Assembly (NCBI GenBank): GCA_944472155.2
Contig: OX235279.1
Coordinates: forward strand, 63,275,564 to 63,339,563
Direction of reading: 5' to 3'
DNA length: 64,000 nt
From: Trichobilharzia szidati
Taxonomy: Eukaryota > Platyhelminthes > Trematoda > Strigeidida > Schistosomatidae
A program made the translations under genes and the position numbers. Numbering within the stretch: position 1 is the stretch's first letter; each line of letters begins with the position of its first letter. The notes under the pieces were generated by a model. That model had not been told where the DNA came from, searched no databases, and saw nothing but the letters and a program-made list of their open reading frames with translations. Positions 54,944 through 64,000 of this stretch are shown piece after piece.

Positions 54944-57337
54944 TTACCATGCGAGTAGAAGTGGTTGGATGATTTTCTTTTGTATGCATAGTTCTGGTTC
55001 CACCAACTGGATGGCTAGGGCTTCTGCGATGCAAAGAAGACGGAATCGTACTGTCTTTGGGAGGTTGTTCTTCACTTTGTAGATCACTTTGAAGGAGGCG
55101 TTCGTTGAGATGGAATGACCAGTGTTGACGAGATGTTCGATTATTGCACTCCTTATATGGTCATTATTTCCTTTCTGTAGCCACGCTGGGTAGTGTTCTT
55201 TGACCCTTTTTGACAGGATGCGCGTTGAACGACCGGTGTACCTGGCTCCACAGCAACAGGTGAACTGATATATACACATAGAAGTGGTCGTGTGCGGAAT
55301 CTTGTCCTTTGGGTTTCTGCAGATCAGCGGGCGACTGGAGAACACTATTCTTAGTGTTACCGCAGGGAAAGTTCTTCCTAAAGAGGTGGAAATTCTCCTT
55401 CTGAGGACGTCACTAAGTAGGTCTCCTTTGAAGTCTAGGTTCATATAAAGTATCTTTTTTGGCACGGATGGTGTCTCTTGCTTTTGGTTTTTCTGTTTGA
55501 TGTTTTTGTCTACAAATCTTGGTGGGTAGCCATTTTGTATGAAGATTTCCCTCAGGAAGTTTAGTTCTTCTTCCATGGTGTCGGAGCTGCAGATGCGTCT
55601 GACGCGAGTGGCAAGGGATTTAATTAGGTTTCTTTTCCGACTGATTGGTACCCAGCTGTAGAAACTTGTTAATTGTCCGTTCCAAGTCGGTTTCCTATGG
55701 ATTGACCTTCTTAAAGTTCCGTCATCTCTCCTTGTAAGCTCAACGTCAAGAAAAGGGATTTTAGATTCATTTTCAGTTTCCAAAGTGAACTTTGTGGCTG
55801 GATGGCATTTGTTGAATATTTGCAGTAGTTGATTGAGATCGTGACCGTCATCACAGATGATAAAGATGTCGTCAACATATCTAACGTACAACTGGAAGTT
55901 GTCGATGGTTGATTTGAGTGGGCCGTTCTCGAGGCTTGCCATGAAGCAGTCTGCTAGTAATGGGCCCAGTGGAGATCCCATTGCGATCCCATCTTGTTGT
56001 CTGTAAATAATGTCGTTGAATGTGAATTGCACATTGAGTGTACATCTCAGTAGTAGTTCTTTTAAACAGGTCGTCGGTAATCCGATGTTCAGCTGATTTT
56101 CGTCGATATAGTGACAAATATAAGAGACAGTTTCCGTGAGTGGAACGTTGGTAAATAGTGATTCAATGTCGAGGGAAAGCATAGTTTTGTTCTTTGTATT
56201 GATATCTTTAATGTAATCAACGAATTGGAAAGTGTCACGAAGTGAATAGTGGCATATTCGTTTTCGTACAGGTTCTAAAATGTCAGTGAGCCATTTCGCT
56301 ATTGAATGGTACGGGGAACCTGACATATCCAGAATTGGACGAAGTGGGAGGTTGGCTTTATGTATCTTTGGTAAGCCATATAGTCTTGGTATTATCGACC
56401 CTGTCGGTCGGATCTGATCATACACTTCATGAGTGATTAACTTTTGGGTTTGCATTCTTTTCAGGACATCGGTGAGTTGCTTTTCAATCTGTTCTGTTTT
56501 GTTTCTTTCGTTGGGTGGTTGCGAAAATTTTGTTTTATCTGACAAGATGTTGTTCATTTTCTCAATATAGTCTTTCTTGTTCATAAGGACTATGCCAGCT
56601 CCTTTGTCTGGACGAGTTATAAGGAGTTCTTCATTTTGTTTTAGTTGATTTAATTCTTCTCTATGTTGCTTTGTCAGGTGGTTGTATACTTTTGGCTTTG
56701 TATTAAGATACTGATAGCAGCTATCGATTATTGTTGATTTGAAACGCTGCAATTCTTGTTCGGAGGTTGGGGTTAAATCATTTGTTTGGGTCATTAGGTT
56801 TTCGAATTGTACTTGCGTATGGAGTCTGTTGGCGTTTAAGTTGACGTCGCAGAATTTCGGGCCCATGGATAGGGCTTCTAACTGTAGGTTGGATAAAGCT
56901 ACTGAAGAGTAGTTGAATACGAATTTCGAAGGGTCTTCAGGAAATTCTTTGTGTGCTTTGATGGATTTGAGGCTTTTGGTGAGTCCGGAAGTAGTAGATT
57001 TTGCTCGTTTTTCAGTGACTGTATTGACATTTTCCGTAAACCTCTGGGTTTCACTAGGTAGAAGATCGTGGAGGGCTGGAGACCTTTGTGAAATGTTGCG
57101 TTGTAGTTCAGGAATACGGGCTTTAATAGAGTCAATAAGATTAAACGTATGTCGTCGAAGGGATTTTGTGTTGGGATATATGTGGCTTCTTCTCAATGCT
57201 TTCCAAAACCACTTTGGATATTCGCGATTGGTGATGCAATCATTGAAAAAAGAAATTTTTGCTTTCACTATCGCAAGTTTGACAGTGTACCGTAGAAACC
57301 CATTGAGTTCCTTGACTGTCGAGGGACACAAAAGCAC
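54944..57337 (-). CDS. Penelope-like RT with GIY-YIG endonuclease (minus arm)
   Basis: The frame is open for 797 codons. RT blocks are TRPDKGAGIVLMNKKDY, RLYGLPKIHKANLPLRPILD, LDIESLFTNVPLTETV, MGSPLGPLLADCFMASLE and the catalytic RYVDDIFIIC. The C-terminal endonuclease has FTCCCGARYTGRSTRILSKR then KEHYPAWLQ. The YIG of the motif reads YTG here. The start at 57337 lies in the other arm, so the natural N-terminus is missing. The enzyme would nick DNA and copy element RNA. It is a complete-looking but probably 5'-truncated copy. Confidence 0.88.
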   Translation of the reverse strand: MLLCPSTVKELNGFLRYTVKLAIVKAKISFFNDCITNREYPKWFWKALRRSHIYPNTKSLRRHTFNLIDSIKARIPELQRNISQRSPALHDLLPSETQRFTENVNTVTEKRAKSTTSGLTKSLKSIKAHKEFPEDPSKFVFNYSSVALSNLQLEALSMGPKFCDVNLNANRLHTQVQFENLMTQTNDLTPTSEQELQRFKSTIIDSCYQYLNTKPKVYNHLTKQHREELNQLKQNEELLITRPDKGAGIVLMNKKDYIEKMNNILSDKTKFSQPPNERNKTEQIEKQLTDVLKRMQTQKLITHEVYDQIRPTGSIIPRLYGLPKIHKANLPLRPILDMSGSPYHSIAKWLTDILEPVRKRICHYSLRDTFQFVDYIKDINTKNKTMLSLDIESLFTNVPLTETVSYICHYIDENQLNIGLPTTCLKELLLRCTLNVQFTFNDIIYRQQDGIAMGSPLGPLLADCFMASLENGPLKSTIDNFQLYVRYVDDIFIICDDGHDLNQLLQIFNKCHPATKFTLETENESKIPFLDVELTRRDDGTLRRSIHRKPTWNGQLTSFYSWVPISRKRNLIKSLATRVRRICSSDTMEEELNFLREIFIQNGYPPRFVDKNIKQKNQKQETPSVPKKILYMNLDFKGDLLSDVLRRRISTSLGRTFPAVTLRIVFSSRPLICRNPKDKIPHTTTSMCIYQFTCCCGARYTGRSTRILSKRVKEHYPAWLQKGNNDHIRSAIIEHLVNTGHSISTNASFKVIYKVKNNLPKTVRFRLLCIAEALAIQLVEPELCIQKKIIQPLLLAW

Positions 57338-57379
57338 ACAAAGAATTTCCTGAAGACCCTTCGAAATTCGTATTCAACT

Positions 57380-59167
57380 ATAATCGATAGCTGCTATCAG
57401 TATCTTAATACAAAGCCAAAAGTATACAACCACCTGACAAAGCAACATAGAGAAGAATTAAATCAACTAAAACAAAATGAAGAACTCCTTATAACTCGTC
57501 CAGACAAAGGAGCTGGCATAGTCCTTATGAACAAGAAAGACTATATTGAGAAAATGAACAACATCTTGTCAGATAAAACAAAATTTTCGCAACCACCCAA
57601 CGAAAGAAACAAAACAGAACAGATTGAAAAGCAACTCACCGATGTCCTGAAAAGAATGCAAACCCAAAAGTTAATCACTCATGAAGTGTATGATCAGATC
57701 CGACCGACAGGGTCGATAATACCAAGACTATATGGCTTACCAAAGATACATAAAGCCAACCTCCCACTTCGTCCAATTCTGGATATGTCAGGTTCCCCGT
57801 ACCATTCAATAGCGAAATGGCTCACTGACATTTTAGAACCTGTACGAAAACGAATGTGCCACTATTCACTTCGTGACACTTTCCAATTCGTCGATTACAT
57901 TAAAGATATCAATACAAAGAACAAAACTATGCTCTCCCTCGACATTGAATCACTATTTACCAACGTTCCACTCACGGAAACTGTCTCTTATATTTGTCAC
58001 TATATCGACGAAAATCAGCTGAACATCGGATTACCGACGACCTGTTTAAAAGAACTACTACTGAGATGTACACTCAATGTGCAATTCACATTCAACGACA
58101 TTATTTACAGACAACAAGATGGGATCGCAATGGGATCTCCACTGGGCCCATTACTAGCAGACTGCTTCATGGCAAGCCTCGAGAACGGCCCACTCAAATC
58201 AACCATCGACAATTTCCAGTTGTACGTTAGATATGTTGACGACATCTTTATCATCTGTGATGACGGTCACGATCTCAATCAACTACTGCAAATATTCAAC
58301 AAATGCCATCCAGCCACAAAGTTCACTTTGGAAACTGAAAATGAATCTAAAATCCCTTTTCTTGACGTTGAGCTTACAAGGAGAGATGACGGAACTTTAA
58401 GAAGGTCAATCCATAGGAAACCGACTTGGAACGGACAATTAACAAGTTTCTACAGCTGGGTACCAATCAGTCGGAAAAGAAACCTAATTAAATCCCTTGC
58501 CACTCGCGTCAGACGCATCTGCAGCTCCGACACCATGGAAGAAGAACTAAACTTCCTGAGGGAAATCTTCATACAAAATGGCTACCCACCAAGATTTGTA
58601 GACAAAAACATCAAACAGAAAAACCAAAAGCAAGAGACACCATCCGTGCCAAAAAAGATACTTTATATGAACCTAGACTTCAAAGGAGACCTACTTAGTG
58701 ACGTCCTCAGAAGGAGAATTTCCACCTCTTTAGGAAGAACTTTCCCTGCGGCAACACTAAGAATAGTGTTCTCCAGTCGCCCGCTGATCTGCAGAAACCC
58801 AAAGGACAAGATTCCGCACATGACCACTTCTATGTGTATATATCAGTTCACCTGTTGCTGTGGAGCCAGGTACATCGGTCGTTCAACGCGCATCCTGTCA
58901 AAAAGGGTCAAAGAACACTACCCAGCGTGGCTACAGAAAGGAAATAATGGCCATATAAGGAGTGCAATAATCGAACATCTCGTCAACACTGGTCATTCCA
59001 TCTCAACGAACGCCTCCTTCAAAGTGATCTACAAAGTGAAGAACAACCTCCCAAAGACAGTACGATTCCGTCTTCTTTGCATCGCAGAAGCCCTAGCCAT
59101 CCAGTTGGTGGAACCAGAACTATGCATACAAAAGAAAATCATCCAACCACTTCTACTCGCATGGTAA
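57380..59167 (+). CDS. Penelope-like RT with GIY-YIG endonuclease (plus arm)
   Basis: The frame is open from IDSCYQYLNTKPK, with the first ATG at 57527, and has the same RT and endonuclease blocks as the minus arm. About five residues differ over 546. Here the endonuclease keeps YIG (CCCGARYIGRSTR). Before 57380 the sequence jumps by about 170 bp relative to the minus arm and shifts frame, so the protein lacks the N-terminal third. It is likely a fragment without a full product. Confidence 0.85.
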   Translation: MIDSCYQYLNTKPKVYNHLTKQHREELNQLKQNEELLITRPDKGAGIVLMNKKDYIEKMNNILSDKTKFSQPPNERNKTEQIEKQLTDVLKRMQTQKLITHEVYDQIRPTGSIIPRLYGLPKIHKANLPLRPILDMSGSPYHSIAKWLTDILEPVRKRMCHYSLRDTFQFVDYIKDINTKNKTMLSLDIESLFTNVPLTETVSYICHYIDENQLNIGLPTTCLKELLLRCTLNVQFTFNDIIYRQQDGIAMGSPLGPLLADCFMASLENGPLKSTIDNFQLYVRYVDDIFIICDDGHDLNQLLQIFNKCHPATKFTLETENESKIPFLDVELTRRDDGTLRRSIHRKPTWNGQLTSFYSWVPISRKRNLIKSLATRVRRICSSDTMEEELNFLREIFIQNGYPPRFVDKNIKQKNQKQETPSVPKKILYMNLDFKGDLLSDVLRRRISTSLGRTFPAATLRIVFSSRPLICRNPKDKIPHMTTSMCIYQFTCCCGARYIGRSTRILSKRVKEHYPAWLQKGNNGHIRSAIIEHLVNTGHSISTNASFKVIYKVKNNLPKTVRFRLLCIAEALAIQLVEPELCIQKKIIQPLLLAW

Positions 59168-59453
59168 CAACTCCGTTGATTTGACCCAACTCTTCTTTGT
59201 TTGTTTGATTTGACCTTACTTCTGTTTGTATGCTTATTTTTCTAACTTAAAACCCTTGTGTAATTCTGTATATTATTTTGTTTCCATGTACACCCTTTGA
59301 GTACACCTCATTCATCAAACTATTCATGCCATTGCGTAACTCTTATTTAACAATCATTTATGACAACTCATCACTTTTGTTGCTATCCTCTTATCAACAT
59401 CCAATTCATTTGAACTTACTAACCGTATTTTCGTTTGACAAATTTAATGTATA

Positions 59454-59469
59454 TACACACACACACACA
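59454..59469. repeat. (AC)n microsatellite in the plus arm 3' end
   Basis: The mirror of the (GT)n(AT)n run at 54636-54662 in the minus arm, with different length. Confidence 0.85.
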
Positions 59470-59588
59470 AAATAACCATATATATTTGCGATTGTACAGC
59501 TTTGAAAATGAATTCGCCGAAAAGAGACTCTTTGCTGAACTACTTGTCTTTTGTCTACTAATGTCCGAATGTGAATTATTCATGAATT

Positions 59589-59760
59589 ATTATTCCTTTG
59601 TCTCACACCTCTGTTTACTGACTATACTATGTATTTCTTCTACTTTCTTTTCTTGCTTTGTGTGCTACATGGAGTGTGGCGACTTGAACTGCCGCACATA
59701 TGTGCAAAGTTCTATGTCGAAAACTGACCGACATTTTAAATGTCAACACACAGACAAGAC
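59589..59760 (+). repeat. RTE 3' UTR resumed after the Penelope-like pair
   Basis: It begins with the right target duplication and continues the 3' UTR: GTCTCACACCTCTGTTTACTG, then TGTGCTACATGGAGTGTGGC and AAGTTCTATGTCG. It matches 62690-62890 (minus) and the end of the RTE copy near 42530. Confidence 0.75.
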
Positions 59761-61034
59761 ACAACTACATGGACAGTTTAACAAATTATTGTCAAAGTGC
59801 AAGGGAAGCATTCACTATATTGTAATACTGAGAACCAAAATCAGCATGAAATTTTAGAAAATTAATTGATGTGGAAGCATATAAGTAAATAATGAGATTA
59901 ATCTTACTTTGGGGAATCCTTCATTAGGTTTGAGTAAGTCCATGTTGTGAAGGACAGACCTTGAACGTGCTTCAGTAATCTATAAATAACAATAAAAATA
60001 ATATGCAGTTGGAAGGAACAACAGTAATAAAATAAATATACATAACTTAAAGGCAATAACCACATCACTTATATAGGAAACTGACTACATACATACACAC
60101 AATTCAGAATAATTAGGATAAAATTTCATGAAGACTAAAACAGTGTTGTAATTTTTGGGCAAACAATCTGCAGACTATGAATAAACCAGACCGACCTCTG
60201 AGTAGTCAGGTAACAAGTATTAAAAAGTCTCTATAAGACATTACATTACAAGATAAATGAATGTAGTGATATTATGTATTCCTGGCAGGTACTATCTGCT
60301 TTCTTTCTTAATAACCAATGTTAACCACGTTTACTAAATATGCCTTTGATGAATTCATCTTATGAACATTTATGAAGTTTATCAAGATAGGAGATTAGAA
60401 GAATAAGATTTGTCACATTAATGATTGTAGATGAGACTGCATATATAATTTAATCATATGGTAATAACCATTTATGGTTTTGTAAGAACGAACACTCAGT
60501 TCAAATGTTAGATTTGAAACTACCGTTAGGAATAGAAACACAGCTTCACGTCTGTTATTAAGAACTCACTGACTCCCTGATTACCCATCAAATTACCTTT
60601 TGTTGATATAACATGTATATTATATATCTTACGTTTAAATTATGAGTCACTTTTTGAACATAAATGACGATTTGTTAACTATCAGAAAAAGGGTTTTATA
60701 TTATAAGCGCTGATGAACAATGGTTACCATACTGTTAATCATTTCATCTCAATGTCAAAAGGAGTTATACCTTAAACATATGTACTAAAGAAGAACATGT
60801 AGCGACTCATTGTAAACCTAAGAAGCAACGATTACTTGTATATGTGTTAATTAACCATAGTCCTACCTAATTTAAGTTTGGTCAGATCAGGTTTATAATC
60901 AACTGAGCAATTTATCGGTGTAGAAAAGCGGTAAATTGATACATGAAATTGCCACTATATGTGCAGGATTATTGGGCCTTCTGAAGCATCTGTAGAAAAC
61001 CTCTACTCCTTCTCTGTAATTAGGACAATTCTAA
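59761..61034. other. Unassigned stretch with one candidate exon
   Basis: AT-rich. Apart from the candidate exon at 59908-59979 no gene or RNA is seen. Confidence 0.4.
59908..59979 (-). CDS. Candidate internal exon (24 codons)
   Basis: On the minus strand the acceptor TTATTTATAG and the donor GTAAGA enclose 72 bp, exactly 24 codons in phase 0, open in frame with ITEARSRSVLHNMDLLKPNE. This phase fits the start of the SANT exon at 46255, so it may be an upstream exon of the CoREST-like gene across a 13.6-kb transposon-filled intron. No domain is recognised. The evidence is splice signals and phase only. Confidence 0.38.
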
Positions 61035-61240
61035 AATCCAAACAAATTGTTGTTGGATTTCATCATGAGTTGACATCGGTTAGAGAACCATTGGGAAACC
61101 TGGGAGTACTGAACAGCTGTTTGGTCCAAGTTCGGGACTCTTCATCAGTACGTACCCATCACCAGGTTTTGAACCCAGGCCTGATGACGTTGGCTAGTGG
61201 TCGCACTATGTTGTGAATTGGCAGAAGTTAGGATTTATGG
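61035..61240 (+). repeat. Sm-alpha-like repeat copy
   Basis: It shares GGATTTCATCATGAGTTGACATCGG and GAGTACTGAACAGC with 46680-46940. The minus strand at 61119-61152 has an intact CTGATGA box, AGAGTCCCGAACTTGGAC and CAAAC in place of GAAAC, a decayed hammerhead. Confidence 0.62.
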
Positions 61241-61289
61241 GTATTTAGATGATGTCCCAGTGGCTTAATGTTCTACCAGCTAGCTTTCT

Positions 61290-61580
61290 GACTGGAAGAT
61301 CCTGAGTTTGACCTTAAGTGGGTGCGTCTGCTGAAGAGTCCCCAATCGGGATGAGACAGCCAACTAGTACTCCAAGGTTTTAAAATGGTTCTCTAGCCGA
61401 TGTTAGCTTATCATGAAATCCTGTAACCAGTCATATCCCTGCAAACCAACACTTGAGTTACTATATCGTGGTTTGATAACACTAAGCAGACCCACTTCTA
61501 AAGAACTTTGTCTAGTATTTATTCCAATATACTGACATCTTTTTAGTTCTCTAAAATAAGTGGATGGTGTACATGGCAAA
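61290..61580 (-). repeat. Sm-alpha-like repeat copy, opposite orientation
   Basis: Its reverse complement matches 46530-46700 and 46896-46970 over GATGTCAGTATATTGGAATA, TTATCAAACCACGATATAGT and GGTTACAGGATTTCAT. On the plus strand 61328-61360 reads CTGCTGA, AGAGTCCCCAATCGGGA and GAGAC, a more decayed hammerhead. Confidence 0.62.
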
Positions 61581-61616
61581 AGTTGAATAAAAACAAAAGT
61601 TTGAGAGGGATAACTT

Positions 61617-61690
61617 TGGTTTCGCTGGTTCAATGGCAGAGTGCTCGCCGACGGCGTACACAGTCTAGGTTTGATTCCCAATCAATGCAC
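61617..61690 (+). repeat. tRNA-Gly-like relic
   Basis: A-box-like GCTGGTTCAATGGCAGAGTG, anticodon-stem-like CTCGCC...GGCG, B-box-like GGTTTGATTCCC and CAATGCA at the end recall tRNA-Gly. The acceptor stem does not pair and the arm is interrupted, so it is a relic or SINE head rather than a gene. Confidence 0.5.
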
Positions 61691-62689
61691 TCCTTAGTCT
61701 CATTTCGCCTGTAGTAGGCCCAATAAAGAGAGAAAGTTAGTTGTGAGACTTGGAACCCCGATTACGTGAAAATAATACTTGAAAGCTCCAGCTTAAAACC
61801 CTATGTTTCACTCGGAACGCAAAGGAATGAAAAGAAAAGCTAATTAGCCTTACTGATACGAATAAGTACCTTCATTTCTATGTATTTAGCTACTACTGAG
61901 AAGATATTGATTAATAGTAATTTAGGTGATTAACTCATGATTTAAAATTAAAACGTAGGCAATAGTAAATAGGCGAGGTCATTATTAAGAACAAAATTAA
62001 ACAGATTAGAATCCATTGATTTTGAGAGCAGAGACGAAAAGTATTGGCACGTGATGAATTATATTAAGGGTGTCTTGATAGCCAACGAATTGACATTTTG
62101 GAAGAAATATAGAAGCATAACAATTATACATACTCATGTTAGTGAAAGCAAGATTGTATTTTTCTGTAGGATAAAAGAAATCATATAGAATTAAACTAAT
62201 CACCTAGTGGATTAGATGTATGTTACCTAAGAGACAGTTGACTGCAGGCGAAACCTGATTTATCCCATTCAAAGTAATAATTTAAGTGAAATCGTCAGTT
62301 GATTAATTTAGGAGTAAAAATCGGGCAAAATATCAATTCATTTAAGTCTGTAAGCAATAGCAGCAATAATAGATAATACTATGTCATTGTAGAGGTGGTT
62401 ACCTAGTAACCAAATGTTGTCTATCAACAAACGGAAAACTGGATCATGATTCTGATGAGTATCTGTGAGGTGATTTTTATTTGTCTGCATGGATACAAAT
62501 TCAGTCAAACATGAGAGTGCTGAAAAATAAGCCCCATTTATGAAACAGAAGAATAGCACAATGCTGATAAGACAATAAACAATATGATACAAGTAGATGT
62601 CAAGAAAACTGTCATCAAGTTACTAATCAACTGACTAGGTCTAGTCTTTCTTCAATCCATTCCGTTATTAGTCTGTCTGTTTTCGACAT
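61691..62689. other. Unassigned stretch
   Basis: AT-rich with no domain, RNA gene or repeat recognised. Confidence 0.4.
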
Positions 62690-62900
62690 AGAACTTTGCA
62701 CCGATTGTGCAGCACTTCAAGTCGCCACACTCCCTCCTTTTAGCACACAAAGCAAAGGAAGAAAGTAGAAGAAATGCATAATAGAGACAGTAGACAGGGA
62801 TATGAGACAAAAGGAATAGTAATGACGAAGAACAATATAGTTTCATTGAAAATCATAAGTCACAAGGAGTGGATGCATCTGCACCATTGAGAACGATTTT
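62690..62900 (-). repeat. RTE 3' end fragment
   Basis: On the minus strand the end of the ORF (CTCAAAATCG..., TGGATGCATCC..) is followed by the 3' UTR with ATTCCTTTTGTCTCATATCCC and GTGTGGCGACTTGAAG, AACTTTGC. It provides the uninterrupted version of the site where the Penelope-like pair inserted. Confidence 0.7.
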
Positions 62901-63621
62901 GAGCCATATCGCCGACTGTTTCCAGCCATTTCCATTCCGTTATTAGCTAAGACTAGAAGACGCTAGAACAAGACATATATAGAATGTATCAAAGCGGTTT
63001 TTTTTTCATAACAGAAACTGACGAACGAATAAAAATGAAGAGGAACAAAATGAACTCTGAAGGATTAAATTTGACCTAGTAGGTGTAGGTGTAAAATATT
63101 CCACCGTACAGGATGGATAGTTCACTCTATTTTAACAACTATAGAGAACCAGAGCATACATAAAGTGACACTGTTTGATATAGATGACAATTTTAAAAAA
63201 AATCTCTCTATGTGAATCAAAAGCGTATAAATATAAGTAACATGATGGAGAGAAAAAAAAAGTTAATTTAAAAAGTATTTCATATTAGTTAAGTTGAGTG
63301 CATTGTTGGTGTAGTAAGAAAGTGTACAACACCTCATTGATTGATTTAAGTGTGAAATGTAAAATTAAGGTATGCTTTAGAAAGAAACGAGATAGACCGA
63401 AAAACTTCTCTATCTTGATAGAGACAGACGCCGCCCCTCAGTACATAGAAACACCTTTTGTAACTTCAGTATAACCAGTAGCATATTATGTATTTTTCTT
63501 TCTTTTCTCTCTTCTTTTATTTATTCATAACATTAATTCTAAAAACTTTTTTAAAATTTTTGTTGTATTATTTTATGTATACAATTAAGCACTTCATCTA
63601 GGTAGAATAGAAAAAATCACA

Positions 63622-63656
<35 letters not shown>

Positions 63657-64000
63657 CGATTGTACAATATTTGTTTATGAAAACTTGCAATATAAGAGCG
63701 AATCATCTAGAAACAGTAAATAAACAATTCAAGTACCGAGTGTACAGCACGTACGTATGTATGTAGGTATGCTAATTAACAGTCCTGACGCGAGGTGGAG
63801 AGTAATGTCACGAGCGAAAAATTAACCATCTAGAACACGGTAACTAAAAGATAAACGACAAAGTAGCAACTTGAGAATGAAGCAACTTCGACAGAGAAAT
63901 GTAAAACTTTAGCGGTTAAAATTTTCTTTTCTCTGACAGACTGTGCAGCGAGGTGTTTAACGTGTTCTTTCAAAAGGTGTACTTAGATACACCTACGACT
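62901..64000. other. Unassigned stretch with AT microsatellite
   Basis: An (AT)n run lies at 63624-63652. No gene, RNA or known repeat is recognised to the end of the window. Confidence 0.45.

Larger units (their letters stand above)
54544..59588. mobile_element. Head-to-head inverted pair of Penelope-like elements
   Basis: The minus arm (54544 to about 57329) and the plus arm (about 57330-59560) are almost identical with both 3' ends outward, and the 5' ends meet at a short AAAG overlap. The plus arm starts further 3' and has an internal deletion near 57380. A 28-base extra tail (59561-59588) precedes the right target duplication. The outer ends carry TG/AT microsatellites. Inverted and tandem partial copies are known for Penelope-like elements. 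Confidence 0.87.

Noticed and set aside
1..64000. CRISPR arrays, bacterial operons or ribosome-binding sites
   Set aside because: The sequence is eukaryotic (introns, SINE/LINE elements); no spaced short repeats of CRISPR type were seen.

Overview
This window looks like a blood-fluke (Schistosoma or close digenean) chromosome piece. It is AT-rich, host exons are few and split by introns as short as 32-37 bp at the 5' end of a gene, and most of the DNA is transposon: Gypsy/CsRn1-type LTR elements with a tRNA-Trp-like primer site, a BEL/Pao LTR element, CR1-like and RTE/SR2-like LINEs, Penelope-like elements with a GIY-YIG endonuclease, tRNA-derived SINEs and a Sm-alpha-like repeat with decayed hammerhead ribozymes. 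The species cannot be fixed from the sequence alone.

Layout. 1-3.9 kb: a Gypsy gag fragment, a minus-strand copy of an internally deleted Gypsy element and an LTR-like repeat. 6.9-11.6 kb: a SINE, a Gypsy RNaseH-integrase fragment fused to the LTR of an internally deleted plus-strand Gypsy element; its gag-pol part forms a 1.8 kb near-identical inverted repeat with 1542-3364. 12.3-18.7 kb: a Gypsy integrase remnant, then a degenerate full-length Gypsy element on the minus strand. 20.2-29.4 kb: a nested block. A Gypsy pol end abuts a CR1-like LINE (minus), and this LINE is split by a 5632 bp BEL/Pao element (21359-26990, 5-bp target duplication) that carries intronless copies of two host genes: alpha-spectrin repeats 1-6 and dipeptidyl-peptidase III.

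31.2-37.1 kb: the plus-strand host gene for an SSBP (single-stranded DNA-binding protein / LDB partner) homologue. 39.4-42.6 kb: a decayed RTE element. 43.3-46.3 kb: the last two exons of a minus-strand gene with a CoREST-like SANT domain and a LINE fragment in its intron; a possible further upstream exon lies at 59.9 kb. 46.5-53.5 kb: Sm-alpha-like repeat with a nested SINE, more SINEs, two decayed Penelope-like copies and a long hairpin. 53.5-59.8 kb: an RTE element split by a head-to-head inverted pair of Penelope-like elements with an 11-bp target duplication. 59.9-64 kb: intron or intergenic DNA with Sm-alpha-like copies in opposite orientation, a tRNA-Gly-like relic and an RTE 3' end.

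The most remarkable item is the BEL/Pao element. Its Gag-like start and the spectrin copy are in one frame, the DPP III copy and the BEL/Pao pol C-terminus (DUF5641) are in one frame, and the LTRs are almost identical although the cargo already carries stops, a frameshift and lost catalytic residues. This suggests the chimera was moved as a passenger after the cargo had decayed. Identities come from motif reading by eye; no database search was run.
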